From Afipia sp. (GTDB lineage Bacteria; Pseudomonadota; Alphaproteobacteria; Rhizobiales; Xanthobacteraceae): 64,000 bases of DNA. This document shows, piece by piece, positions 1 to 8,203 of the stretch (position 1 is its first letter; the number at the start of each line of letters is the position of its first letter). Position numbers and translations under genes: made by a program. The stretch spans positions 124,001 to 188,000 of the forward strand of contig JANINQ010000001.1 of the NCBI GenBank assembly GCA_024508675.1. The letters are read 5' to 3'. The notes under the pieces were generated by a model. That model was given only the letters and a program-made list of their open reading frames with translations, was not told the origin of the DNA and searched no databases.

Positions 1-415
1 GCTCGATGGCTTTCAGCAGCCGGTCGAGCGAGAGCGCCTCATCTTCGATGTCGAAGTCGCGCGCGAGTTTCGCATCCGCCGGCACGAGATAGTTGGTGCC
101 GTCAACTTCAATGCCGTGACCGGCGAAGAACACCACGGCAATGTCGGCATCTTGCGCCTTGTCCGAAAAATCGCCGACCGCGCGGCGGAGATCGGCAATG
201 CCGACATCGCGCCTGGTTTCAACAACGTCAAATCCGGATTTGCGGAGAAGATCCGCCATCGCGCCTGCGTCATTCGACGGGTTCGGCAGCTTGGCGACAT
301 GCTGATAGGCGGAGATGCCGAGTACCAGCGCCACGCGCTTGCCGGCCTGCGCGGCGGTCGTGGACAACTGCGCCGCAGACAGCACGGCAAACAGCATCAG
401 CAGGGAACGCAGCAT
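1..415 (-). CDS. Caspase-like (peptidase C14) secreted protein, N-terminal part only
   Basis: The reading frame starts at ATG 415 and is still open at the left edge, so about 138 N-terminal residues are visible and the C-terminus is missing. Residues 1-24 form a signal peptide (MLRSLLMLFAVLSAAQ, then an AQA-like cleavage site). Next come KRVALVLGISAYQ and LPNPSNDAGAMADLL, both typical of the caspase p20-like fold. VVFFAGHGIEVDGTNYLVP contains the catalytic histidine (His-Gly). The catalytic cysteine would lie beyond the window. Bacterial proteins of this family are thought to be exported cysteine peptidases, often with C-terminal repeat or cell-wall domains; which type this is cannot be seen. 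The frame reads leftward, divergent from tarD. Domain assignment is strong; substrate is unknown. Confidence 0.85.
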   Translation of the reverse strand, partial: MLRSLLMLFAVLSAAQLSTTAAQAGKRVALVLGISAYQHVAKLPNPSNDAGAMADLLRKSGFDVVETRRDVGIADLRRAVGDFSDKAQDADIAVVFFAGHGIEVDGTNYLVPADAKLARDFDIEDEALSLDRLLKAIE

Positions 416-588
416 GGCGCGCACAATATTCTCCGGGTTTCCGGCGCGTTATCTATCATAGGCGCGGAACCCCGGAAAAGAGCCAGGCTGTGGTAAAAAA
501 TCGCTGTTTTACTTGAACTTTCCGGGTCGTAGCGTAGACATCGCGCGCGCCGATAGCTCAGAAAGCCCGCATACAGGATCAGCCATCC

Positions 589-1758
589 ATGTCCGTCCGC
601 ATTGTCGACATCCGCGAAATCACCAAGCCGATCGCATCGCCGATCCGCAACGCCTATATCGATTTCACGAAAATGACGACCAGCCTTGTCGCGGTCGTGA
701 CGGACGTAGTGCGCGACGGCAAGCGTGTGGTCGGCTACGGTTTCAATTCGAACGGCCGCTACGGGCAGGGTGGTCTGATCCGCGAGCGCTTCGCGTCGCG
801 CCTTCTGGAAGCCGATCCGAAAATGCTGCTCGATGCATCCGGCGACAATATCGATCCCGACAAGGCGTGGGCGGCGCTGATGTCGAACGAGAAGCCCGGC
901 GGTCATGGCGAGCGTTCGGTCGCGGTCGGCACTATCGATATGGCGATCTGGGATGCGGTGGCGAAGATTGCGGGCAAGCCGCTGTTTCGCTTGCTGGCCG
1001 AGCGTCACAACCGAGCCGCCGATCCGCGCGTCTTCGTCTATGCGGCGGGCGGTTACTATTATCCCGGCAAGGACAATTCGGCGCTGCGTGCGGAAATGCG
1101 CGGCTATCTCGATCGCGGCTACACCGTGGTGAAGATGAAGATCGGCGGTGCATCGCTCGGTGATGACCGCGAGCGCATTGAAGCTGTGTTGAAGGAGATC
1201 GGCAGTCAGGCGCAACTCGCGGTGGACGCCAACGGCCGCTTCGATCTGGAAGCCGCAATCGCTTACGCCAAGATGCTGCGGGAGTATCCGCTGTTCTGGT
1301 ACGAGGAAGCGGGCGATCCGCTGGACTATCATCTGCAGGCATCGCTGGCGGAATTCTATCCGAGACCAATGGCAACGGGTGAAAACCTGTTCAGCCATCA
1401 CGACGCGCGCAACCTCATTCGGTACGGCGGCATGCGTCCGGATCGCGACTGGCTGCAGTTCGATTGTGCGTTGTCGTATGGTCTGTGCGAGTACCTGCGC
1501 ACGCTCGATGTGCTGAAGACCCATGGCTGGTCGCCGTCGCGGTGCATTCCGCATGGCGGTCATCAGATGTCGTTGAATATCGCGGCGGGTCTCGGTCTTG
1601 GCGGCAACGAAAGTTATCCGGACCTGTTCCAGCCCTATGGGGGCTTCCCCGATGGCGTGCGTGTCGAGAACGGCCACATCACCATGCCAGATCTGCCGGG
1701 CATCGGGTTCGAGGGTAAGTCGGACCTCTACAGGGAAATGAAGGCGCTGGCGGATTAA
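589..1758 (+). CDS. tarD: D-tartrate dehydratase (enolase superfamily)
   Basis: This 389-residue enzyme matches my memory of the structurally characterised Bradyrhizobium D-tartrate dehydratase almost residue for residue. It removes water from D-tartrate to give oxaloacetate, with Mg2+ stabilising the enediolate. The visible catalytic set is Lys184 in VVKMKIGG, metal ligands Asp213 (DANGRF), Glu239 (WYEE) and Glu265 (GENLF), and His322 in PHGGHQ. The N-terminal capping domain is about residues 1-125 and the barrel follows. The length is that of the family. It stands alone: no tartrate transporter or regulator is adjacent. A GC-rich stem-loop lies just downstream. The ATG at 589 gives the family's MSVRIVDIREITKP N-terminus. 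Confidence 0.95.
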   Translation: MSVRIVDIREITKPIASPIRNAYIDFTKMTTSLVAVVTDVVRDGKRVVGYGFNSNGRYGQGGLIRERFASRLLEADPKMLLDASGDNIDPDKAWAALMSNEKPGGHGERSVAVGTIDMAIWDAVAKIAGKPLFRLLAERHNRAADPRVFVYAAGGYYYPGKDNSALRAEMRGYLDRGYTVVKMKIGGASLGDDRERIEAVLKEIGSQAQLAVDANGRFDLEAAIAYAKMLREYPLFWYEEAGDPLDYHLQASLAEFYPRPMATGENLFSHHDARNLIRYGGMRPDRDWLQFDCALSYGLCEYLRTLDVLKTHGWSPSRCIPHGGHQMSLNIAAGLGLGGNESYPDLFQPYGGFPDGVRVENGHITMPDLPGIGFEGKSDLYREMKALAD

Positions 1759-1765
1759 GACCACT

Positions 1766-1789
1766 TTCGAAGGGGCGTACGCGCCCGAA
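1766..1789 (+). terminator. Stem-loop after tarD, possible weak terminator
   Basis: GGGCG at 1773-1777 pairs with CGCCC at 1782-1786 around a TACG loop. Outer bases TTC (1766-1768) can pair with GAA (1787-1789) across a bulge. There is no following T-run, so it may be a Rho-dependent or processing site rather than an intrinsic terminator. Confidence 0.3.
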
Positions 1790-1919
1790 GCAGGTGGCCT
1801 CTTTATATCGAGAATGTCGATATTAAAGCGCAGAATTACTCGTTTGCTAAAATCGTGCGCAGACCTAGATTCGGGGAAAGCTGAACGCCGCCGCGTCCAG
1901 CAACCCGGAGGATCAGGCC

Positions 1920-2078
1920 ATGCAGGTCGTCAAGGAAGTCCGTGAGCCGTTTCTGACCGCGCTTTTGGCGTGGATCGCATACCGGATCGCGCGGGCGCTT
2001 GCGGCAATGAAACCCGAACATGAGGCGCGCACGGTCGCGGCCATTGTTGCACGCAGCGGTAACCCATCGGGTGTGTGA
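1920..2078 (+). CDS. Small ORF, 52 residues, hypothetical
   Basis: ATG at 1920 is preceded by GGAGG at 1907-1911 with an 8-base gap, one of the better ribosome-binding sites in the window. The frame ends at TGA 2076-2078. The predicted peptide begins MQVVKEVREPFLTALLAW and has one amphipathic or weakly hydrophobic segment (about residues 11-29, FLTALLAWIAYRIARALAA) followed by a charged tail. I recognise no family. It could be a small membrane-associated protein. It lies in an otherwise empty gap between tarD and phaZ. Coding is suggested by the ribosome-binding site and position only. Confidence 0.45.
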   Translation: MQVVKEVREPFLTALLAWIAYRIARALAAMKPEHEARTVAAIVARSGNPSGV

Positions 2079-2233
2079 AGGGTAATGGCTGCGTCCCGAA
2101 AAGGGAGCGGCTGTGGTGTTGAGTATTGATGTCGTCTGGGAGTGGACGCCTGATCTCACGGGCGGCCATTCTTCCTCAAACTGATGGCCGTCTGTTTTCA
2201 GCCGGCCATCTTTTTTCGCTTGTAGGGCGGCAA

Positions 2234-3457
2234 TCACGAATTGACGTGAATGAAATCCCGCAGCAGCGGATAGATTTCGTTGTTCCACTTGCGGCCGCTG
2301 AACACGCCGTAATGCCCGACGCCGGCCTGCATGTGATGCACCTTGCGATAGGCGCGCACACCGGTGCAGAGATCCTGTGCAGCGAGCGTCTGCCCGATCG
2401 AGCAGATGTCGTCCTTCTCGCCTTCCACTGTCATCAGACCCATCTTTTTGATCGAGCCCGGATTCACGGTGCGGCCTTTGTAGGTCAGTTTGCCCTTCGG
2501 CAGCAGATGCTCCTGAAACACGTCGCGGATGGTATCGATATAGAAGTCCGCAGGCAGATCCATCACGGCGAAATACTCGTCGTAGAAGGTCTTGATGGTG
2601 TCGGCCTTCTCGGTTTCCCCCTTGGCAAGATGCTCAAGCAGATCGGTGTGAGACTTGACGTGGCGTTCGAGATTCATCGACACGAAGGCCGTGACCTGGA
2701 TGAAGCCGGGATAAACCTTGCGAAACGCGCCCTTGCACTGCATCGGGACGTAGTTGATCAGATTGTCCTCGAACCACTTCAGCGGCTTCGATGTCGCAAA
2801 CTCGTTGACCTTGGTTGGCTGGATGCGCGTATCAATGGGGCCGGCCATCAATGTGAGGCTCGCCGGACGCGCGCGATGATTGTCTTCCGACATGATGGCG
2901 CAGGCTGCAAGCGCCGACACTGACGGCTGACACACCGCGACCATGTGCGACTTTGGGCCGAGTTGGTCCATGAAGGTGATGAGATGCTCGGTATATTCGT
3001 CGAGGCCGAATTTGCCTTGATCGAGCGGAATGTCGCGCGGATTGTGCCAGTCGGTGATGTAGACATCGTGATCCTGCAGCAGCGTCTGCACCGTACCCCG
3101 CAGCAATGTTGCGAAATGACCTGACATCGGTGCGACCAGCAGCACCTTGGGTTGCTCGGGCGCGCCTTCTTTCTTGAAATGTAGCAATGAGCCGAATGGT
3201 GTCGCGAACGGCACTTCCTCGACCACTGGCCATTCACGATTGCCGACCGCGACCGGCTTGATGTCGTAGTCCGGCCGCCGGTACGTCAACGAACTGCGCG
3301 ACATCAACTCAAGCGCCGCGGCCACGCGCCCGAAGACTTTGTCCGAAAAACCCTCCGGCAGCATCTTCAGGTAAGACAGTGCGGTTGCAGCTCCGCTCCG
3401 CCAGGGAGCGGTCATATCCATGGTGTTCTGATAGGTCTGGTACATCATCGGCGACAT
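2234..3457 (-). CDS. phaZ: Intracellular polyhydroxybutyrate depolymerase
   Basis: The 407-residue product is an alpha/beta-hydrolase of the intracellular PHB depolymerase family. It degrades native PHB granules in the cytoplasm and so releases stored carbon. The nucleophile position carries the family-specific cysteine instead of serine: VAVCQPSVSALA with Cys176. The His of the triad is probably in GVGHYGVFSGRKW near the C-terminus. LMAGPIDTRIQPTKVN and TDWHNPRDIP are further family signatures. Start ATG 3457 has AAGGGA upstream. It stands alone, 40-45 kb from phaR/phaA/phaB, so control by PhaR would have to act in trans. Confidence 0.93.
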   Translation of the reverse strand: MSPMMYQTYQNTMDMTAPWRSGAATALSYLKMLPEGFSDKVFGRVAAALELMSRSSLTYRRPDYDIKPVAVGNREWPVVEEVPFATPFGSLLHFKKEGAPEQPKVLLVAPMSGHFATLLRGTVQTLLQDHDVYITDWHNPRDIPLDQGKFGLDEYTEHLITFMDQLGPKSHMVAVCQPSVSALAACAIMSEDNHRARPASLTLMAGPIDTRIQPTKVNEFATSKPLKWFEDNLINYVPMQCKGAFRKVYPGFIQVTAFVSMNLERHVKSHTDLLEHLAKGETEKADTIKTFYDEYFAVMDLPADFYIDTIRDVFQEHLLPKGKLTYKGRTVNPGSIKKMGLMTVEGEKDDICSIGQTLAAQDLCTGVRAYRKVHHMQAGVGHYGVFSGRKWNNEIYPLLRDFIHVNS

Positions 3458-3640
3458 CCGGCGAATCCCTTTAGCTTTCCAACATGCAAACTTGACGCCA
3501 GAGTCCGGTCAATCGCCCGTGCGGACTGGCATGTCATTTGCTGTGTGTAAAAGGAGCAGGCGCTTAATCAGCAGGCAGGCGCGGCGGAATTGGCGGGAAC
3601 CGGCCCGCCTCTTTGATGTGCAGCGTTCAGGAGGGCGATC

Positions 3641-4294
3641 ATGGCCAAGGCCACTTTGACCATCAGCAGCAAGAATTACTCGTCGTGGTCGCTGCGTGGC
3701 TGGCTGTTGACCAGGTTCTCCGGGCTTGAGTTCGACGAAATTGTCATAGCGCCGGATGATCCCTCGGCCCGCGCGGAGATATTGCTGCTGTCGTCGTCAA
3801 TTCTGGTGCCATGCCTGCGCCACGAAGGCGCGACGGTCTGGGACACGTTGGCGATCGGCGAATATCTCAACGATCTCATGCCTGATGCGGGTTTGTTGCC
3901 ATCAGAGCGTATTCCGCGCGCGCATTGCCGTTCAATCTGCGGTGAAATCCATTCCGGGTTTGCGACGTTGCGTTCCTCGCTGCCGGTCAACATCAAAGGG
4001 CATTTCCCGGGATTCAAGATCTGGTCTCGTGCGCAGGCGGACATCGACCGGGTCTGCGCGATCTGGAGCGACTGTCTGGAAAAGTCCGGAGGACCGTTCC
4101 TGTTCGGGCACCGGTCCATGGCTGATGCGATGTATGCGCCGGTGGTGACGCGCTTTGTGACCTACGACGTGCAGCTCGGTCCGACGCTGGCGGCTTACGC
4201 AAAACGCGTATTAGCCCTTCCTGAAATGCAGGAGTGGATCGAGGCTGCGCGGCAGGAGCCGGCGGAAATCGAAGAACTCGAGGTGGAATATTAG
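3641..4294 (+). CDS. Glutathione S-transferase family protein
   Basis: The 217 residues show a thioredoxin-fold N-terminal half (MAKATLTISSKNYSSWSLRG, about residues 1-80) and an all-helical C-terminal half. The N-terminal NYSSWSLRG resembles the loop in bacterial GST-like proteins where a serine replaces the classical tyrosine. LVPCLRHEGATVWDTLAIGEYL is the glutathione-site strand-helix with the conserved P and a D/E-(T/S) pair variant. LFGHRSMADAMYAPVV is the GST C-terminal signature (the usual S-x-A-D motif). A good GGAGGG site lies 5' of the ATG. Substrate is unknown. It is divergent from phaZ and apparently monocistronic. Confidence 0.85.
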   Translation: MAKATLTISSKNYSSWSLRGWLLTRFSGLEFDEIVIAPDDPSARAEILLLSSSILVPCLRHEGATVWDTLAIGEYLNDLMPDAGLLPSERIPRAHCRSICGEIHSGFATLRSSLPVNIKGHFPGFKIWSRAQADIDRVCAIWSDCLEKSGGPFLFGHRSMADAMYAPVVTRFVTYDVQLGPTLAAYAKRVLALPEMQEWIEAARQEPAEIEELEVEY

Positions 4295-4584
4295 GCAGCA
4301 TACACGCGCAATTGCCTGATCGCTGGGCCGGCGGCGGGTTCGCGTGCGCCTGAAAATACGCCTCTCTCTGGGATGCCAGAGCTGAGCGATCTGCTCCAAC
4401 GACGAGCTTCACGACTCGCCGGTTGGATTTGTGTCCGAATCCCTCACGGACTCAGCCACATCTTTCGCTGCGTAAAACTTCGCCATCGCAAGCTCGCTTC
4501 CGATGCGCATGCTGGCGTGGAATTCGCATGATGCATTGCAGAAGCAACTGCGCCGGGGCGCGCCAGCCTCGATTGGAGGATGCG

Positions 4585-5748
4585 ATGAATGTCCACGCGA
4601 CGATTGAAGCCAAGTCTGAGTCCAAGTCTGAGTCCAGGTCATCCGGCCTTACACGGCCGAACGGAAATCCCATTCGCCTGAACACCAGGGATTTTGTGGC
4701 GATCGATCGCCACAAGGATACGACCTATGAAGCGACCTATCGTCCGCAGGCGCTTTACAGCCGCGCTGATGAAGGCTTCCACGCCAACAATGAAAGCTTC
4801 CTCCTTCATGAGGTCGCGACAAATCTGCCGATCTATCGTCAGGACACCGGCCCTACCGACTTTCATCTCCATCTTCCGCCGGGCGGCTTCCAGCTTGTGC
4901 TGGTCACCTCGGGCATGTTCACTTTCGATTACGATGGCCGGCTGTATTACGTCGGTCCCGGATCGGTGATGCTGCAAAGCGCGATCGTGCATCGTCAGTT
5001 GTTCTATACGTGGTCGGGCTTGTCGACCGAGGAAAACCTGAAGACACCGCAGACGGTGGTGCCGGATGCAATTTCGATGGGTTACTCCGGCAAGTTTCTT
5101 GAGGCTTTCATCACCGACCCGACGACATTTCCCAATCCGACGATTGTGGGACCGGACCAGATCAACGAAGCCGAGACGCCGCGCGTGGCCTGGAGCCATC
5201 CTTTGCATGATCGCCCGGCAGATGCCGGCTTCTGGCTGCAGGACCCGCTTGAACTGGACGCGCTCTACAAGCCGCTTGCGGATGCATCAGTCAAATCGCC
5301 GTCGGCTGTTTATGTGCGCGATATCGGCATCGAGGTGCCGAGCGGCCATCTCGTCACCGGCCATATCATCGCGACCGATCCGCCCGGCCACTCACTGTTG
5401 CCGAAGAGCGCCCAGGGCGCGGCAGATTCAGCGAGCCTCGCAAAGGGCGAGGTTGTGATCTATCGCGTCATTCGCGGTACCGCTGAATTCAAGGACAGTG
5501 CGGGGAAGACCTTCGAACTTGTGACGGGCGATGTCGTGACGGCGGGCAAGAACTCCGTCAGTCTCGAAGGGGTAGGCGAAAATACGCAGGTTCTCCGGCT
5601 CGGGCTTCTGAAGGGCATGGAAAATCTTCGAAGCTGGACTCCGGTGCAGCGTGACGAGATTGACGGCCTCGCCGGTCAGATCATCACGCAAAAGGATGTC
5701 CGTCCGCTGCGGACCGAGGGCAAGCCGGTCGGATACCTTTACAAGTAA
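4585..5748 (+). CDS. Two-cupin-domain protein, function unknown
   Basis: I place the start at ATG 4585, with GGAGG at 4575-4579, rather than at a longer upstream in-frame start; this gives 387 residues. The N-terminal cupin (about 70-150) has FHLHLPPGG with His94 and His96 and a third candidate ligand His136, so it could bind a metal. The second cupin-like stretch (about 300-375, VVIYRVIRGTAEF to VLRLGLLKG) has no histidines and is probably structural. The first 20 residues hold a KSESKSES repeat encoded by a tandem 12-base duplication. It is the first gene of a same-strand run with an NTF2-like protein and an MFS carrier. A dioxygenase or isomerase acting on an aromatic or polyol compound is possible; I cannot name a substrate. 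Confidence 0.75.
   Translation: MNVHATIEAKSESKSESRSSGLTRPNGNPIRLNTRDFVAIDRHKDTTYEATYRPQALYSRADEGFHANNESFLLHEVATNLPIYRQDTGPTDFHLHLPPGGFQLVLVTSGMFTFDYDGRLYYVGPGSVMLQSAIVHRQLFYTWSGLSTEENLKTPQTVVPDAISMGYSGKFLEAFITDPTTFPNPTIVGPDQINEAETPRVAWSHPLHDRPADAGFWLQDPLELDALYKPLADASVKSPSAVYVRDIGIEVPSGHLVTGHIIATDPPGHSLLPKSAQGAADSASLAKGEVVIYRVIRGTAEFKDSAGKTFELVTGDVVTAGKNSVSLEGVGENTQVLRLGLLKGMENLRSWTPVQRDEIDGLAGQIITQKDVRPLRTEGKPVGYLYK
4611..4634 (+). repeat. Tandem 12-base duplication inside the cupin gene
   Basis: CAAGTCTGAGTC occurs at 4611-4622 and again at 4623-4634, followed by a partial third copy. It adds one extra Lys-Ser-Glu-Ser block near the protein N-terminus and keeps the frame, so copy number may vary between strains. 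Confidence 0.8.
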
Positions 5749-5867
5749 CTCGCCGCAGAACGCCGTTCCGGCGCTCGCAAATTTGCAACAGATCGTGCGG
5801 CCTGCCGGTGGCAGGCCTCTCTGCGTGTGCTTATGTGCTCTCCGGTTAATGCGATCGGGGACAGGAC

Positions 5868-6224
5868 ATGCCGACACGCGCACGCGTTGATGAATTTATT
5901 GCACTGGTCGAGAGCGGGGACCACGCCGGCGCCATCGAGCGCTACTACACCGAAGATGCCAGCATGCAGGAGAACACGTCGACGCCGCGCGAAGGACGTG
6001 ATCTGCTGGTGGCGCACGAGCGCGGCATTCTCGCCCGCATGAAAGAGGTTCGTTCCAGGGCACTGATCTCCGTGGTGGAAGGCGACCATGTCATGATCCA
6101 CTGGAACTTCGATCTCATCGGTCTGGACGGCAAGACCCTGCATGTCGATGAAATCGCCATGCAGGAATGGCGCGGCGACAGGATTTTCCGCGAGAGATTT
6201 TTCTACAATCCAGCCAGGCCGTGA
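5868..6224 (+). CDS. NTF2-like / SnoaL-like domain protein
   Basis: 118 residues form one NTF2-like fold: helical N-terminus (RVDEFIALVESGDHAGAIERYYTEDASMQEN), then VVEGDHVMIHWNFDLIGLDG and HVDEIAMQEWRGDRIFRERFFYNP, the usual curved sheet ending in a Phe/Tyr-rich strand. Members include ketosteroid isomerases, polyketide cyclases and non-enzymatic small-molecule binders. The acidic and aromatic residues lining the sheet are compatible with a hydrophobic ligand pocket. It lies 119 bases after the cupin gene and 152 before the MFS carrier, on the same strand, suggesting a role in the same unknown catabolic pathway. Confidence 0.8.
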   Translation: MPTRARVDEFIALVESGDHAGAIERYYTEDASMQENTSTPREGRDLLVAHERGILARMKEVRSRALISVVEGDHVMIHWNFDLIGLDGKTLHVDEIAMQEWRGDRIFRERFFYNPARP

Positions 6225-6376
6225 GGATGCCGCCGTCCTTATATGATCATTCGTCATGAAGGATGTGAAATTCCTTCGCTTGACGGCGCGATCCGCCTCC
6301 TGACAGATGGCGGGACTGCCTTCACTGGAATCGGCAGACAAAAAGAGCGTCAGGCTCATCGAGGAAGCGCCAGACT

Positions 6377-7633
6377 ATGAATGTGCCTCACGCGGGTCCT
6401 GCCGCGCATGAGAAGATCATCGATGAAACATCGATCCGCTATGAAGGCTGGCCAATTGTCGGGGTCTGCTTTCTGGTCGCGACTTTCGCTTGGGGCGCCG
6501 GCTTTTATGGTCAGGGTGTCTATCTGGCCGAGCTGCAGCGCATGCATGGCTGGCCGGCTTCGCTGATTTCGACCGCGACGACCGTCTACTATCTGTTCAG
6601 TGCGGTTTTGGTGGTGTTTGTCAGTGAAGCGATCCGTGCGATGGGGCCGCGCCGCCTGCTGATTGGAGGCATTCTGTCCATTGCGGCGGGCACTGCGCTG
6701 GTCGGTCAGGTGACCTCGCCCTGGCAACTGTATGTTGCTTATGTGCTGATTGCATTCGGATGGGCCGGAACCAGTATCGCCGCGATCAACAACACGCTGG
6801 GACTGTGGTTCGACAAACGGCGCGGGATGGCGATCAGTCTTGCGCTGAATGGCGCGAGCTGTGGCGGCGTTTTCGGTGTGCCGTTGCTGGTCGGCGCCAT
6901 CGGAAAGGTCGGGTTTCCCGCGACATTGATCGGTGCGGCGCTGGTGGTTGTAGCGCTGGCGGTTCCGGCTATCCTGATATGGGTAGGACAACCTCCGAAG
7001 CGTGCGGCGCAGCCTCAAGGCGAGGCCGAGAAACCATTCGTCACGCAGTCAGCCGCGCAGATCAGGGCGGCGGCTTTCGGCAGCCTTTCGTTCTGGACCG
7101 TCGCGATCCCCTTTGCGCTGCTGCTGATCGCGCAAGTCGGTTTCATCGTGCACCAGATCTCATTCTTCGATCCGATCATGGGCCGGGAGCGCGCCAGCAT
7201 CGCGGTGGCGTTGATGACGGCAATGGCGGTAATCGGGCGCGTTCTGTTCGGGTTTGTCATCGACCGGATGAATCAGCGCGGAGCGTCAGCAGCTTTGGCG
7301 GTCAGTCAGGCGGCGGCACTGATTGTCATGATCAATACCCGGAACGAGGCGGCGTTGTTCGCCGCTAGCGCAGTGTTCGGCTTTTCGGTTGGCAATGTGA
7401 TCACGCTGCCGACGCTGATTGTGCAGCGGGAGTTCAGTGCGGCGGCATTCGGAGTGCTGGTCAGTCTGGTGACGGCAATCTGCCAGTTCACCTATGCGTT
7501 CGGACCGGGCATTGTCGGATTGCTGCGCGATGCCTTCGGCAGCTACAGCGTTCCATTCTATGCCTGCGCAGCTGCCGAACTGATTGCCGCGGCCCTTGTG
7601 CTTGTCAAAGGCAAGGGGGAGCGGCCCGTCTGA
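6377..7633 (+). CDS. MFS transporter, oxalate/formate-antiporter-like
   Basis: 418 residues with about 12 hydrophobic segments; the first starts at GWPIVGVCFLVATFAWG. Layout and motifs (LGLWFDKRRGMAISLALNGASCGG between helices 4 and 5; RVLFGFVIDRMNQRG in the central loop region) fit MFS carriers of the monocarboxylate/OFA type, inner-membrane importers or exchangers of small organic acids. A cytoplasmic loop (QPPKRAAQPQGEAEKP) separates the two halves. Being last in a cupin/NTF2/MFS run, it probably takes up the substrate of that pathway. It converges with the VOC gene with no bases between the stop codons. Confidence 0.88.
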   Translation: MNVPHAGPAAHEKIIDETSIRYEGWPIVGVCFLVATFAWGAGFYGQGVYLAELQRMHGWPASLISTATTVYYLFSAVLVVFVSEAIRAMGPRRLLIGGILSIAAGTALVGQVTSPWQLYVAYVLIAFGWAGTSIAAINNTLGLWFDKRRGMAISLALNGASCGGVFGVPLLVGAIGKVGFPATLIGAALVVVALAVPAILIWVGQPPKRAAQPQGEAEKPFVTQSAAQIRAAAFGSLSFWTVAIPFALLLIAQVGFIVHQISFFDPIMGRERASIAVALMTAMAVIGRVLFGFVIDRMNQRGASAALAVSQAAALIVMINTRNEAALFAASAVFGFSVGNVITLPTLIVQREFSAAAFGVLVSLVTAICQFTYAFGPGIVGLLRDAFGSYSVPFYACAAAELIAAALVLVKGKGERPV

Positions 7634-8146
7634 TCAGGACTCGCGTTCGCGCAACAGTGCTTCCACATCGAGCCGGCGGGTGAACATCGCCAGCGTTCCG
7701 TCCGGATGGCGGGGCCATTCCGCTTCGGGCCGGTCGCGATAGAGCTCAACACCGTTCTCGTCGGGATCGCGCAAGTAGAGCGCCTCGCTGACACCATGAT
7801 CGCTCGCACCATCGAGTGTGATGCCCGCAGAAAGAACGCGGTGCAGTGCATCGGCCAGCGCAGCGCGTGTCGGGTACAGGATCGCTGTGTGGAACAGTCC
7901 CGTTGTGCCATCCGGCGGCGGCTTGCCGCCCTTGCTGTGCCAGGTGTTGAGACCAATGTGGTGATGGTAGCCGCCGGCTGAAATGAACGCCGCCTGATCG
8001 CCGTAACGCTGCATCAGCTCGAAGCCAAGCACGCCCTGATAGAAACCAAGCGCGCGGTCGAGATCTGCGACCTTGAGATGGACGTGACCGATGCGCGTCC
8101 CGGCGATGACAGGCTTGAAGGAATTCGCAGCGGTTTCTCCGGGCAT
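7634..8146 (-). CDS. VOC-family ring-cleavage dioxygenase-like / glyoxalase-like protein
   Basis: I choose ATG 8146 (GGAG upstream) over an in-frame TTG at 8161, giving 170 residues. RIGHVHLKVADLDRALGFYQ is the first beta-alpha-beta module, with the metal-ligand His in GHVHL (about residue 21). GYHHHIGLNTWHSKGG is the second-ligand segment and NGVELYRDRPEAEWP carries the acidic third ligand, so the 2-His-1-carboxylate set looks intact. The GYHHHIGLNTW sequence is typical of the CatE-like branch of extradiol catechol 2,3-dioxygenases. Substrate is not certain. It lies 57 bases downstream of the CMD-like gene on the same strand, so the two probably form an operon. Confidence 0.82.
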   Translation of the reverse strand: MPGETAANSFKPVIAGTRIGHVHLKVADLDRALGFYQGVLGFELMQRYGDQAAFISAGGYHHHIGLNTWHSKGGKPPPDGTTGLFHTAILYPTRAALADALHRVLSAGITLDGASDHGVSEALYLRDPDENGVELYRDRPEAEWPRHPDGTLAMFTRRLDVEALLRERES

Positions 8147-8203
8147 ACCAGGTTTCTCCAAATGACGGGATGCATCACTCTTCCAGAGGTATGCACCCGG
8201 CCA

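Noticed and set aside
397-1764. 455-codon antisense frame over tarD
   Set aside because: Exact overlap with a certain gene on the other strand; composition is Arg/His-rich shadow coding and no family pattern is seen.
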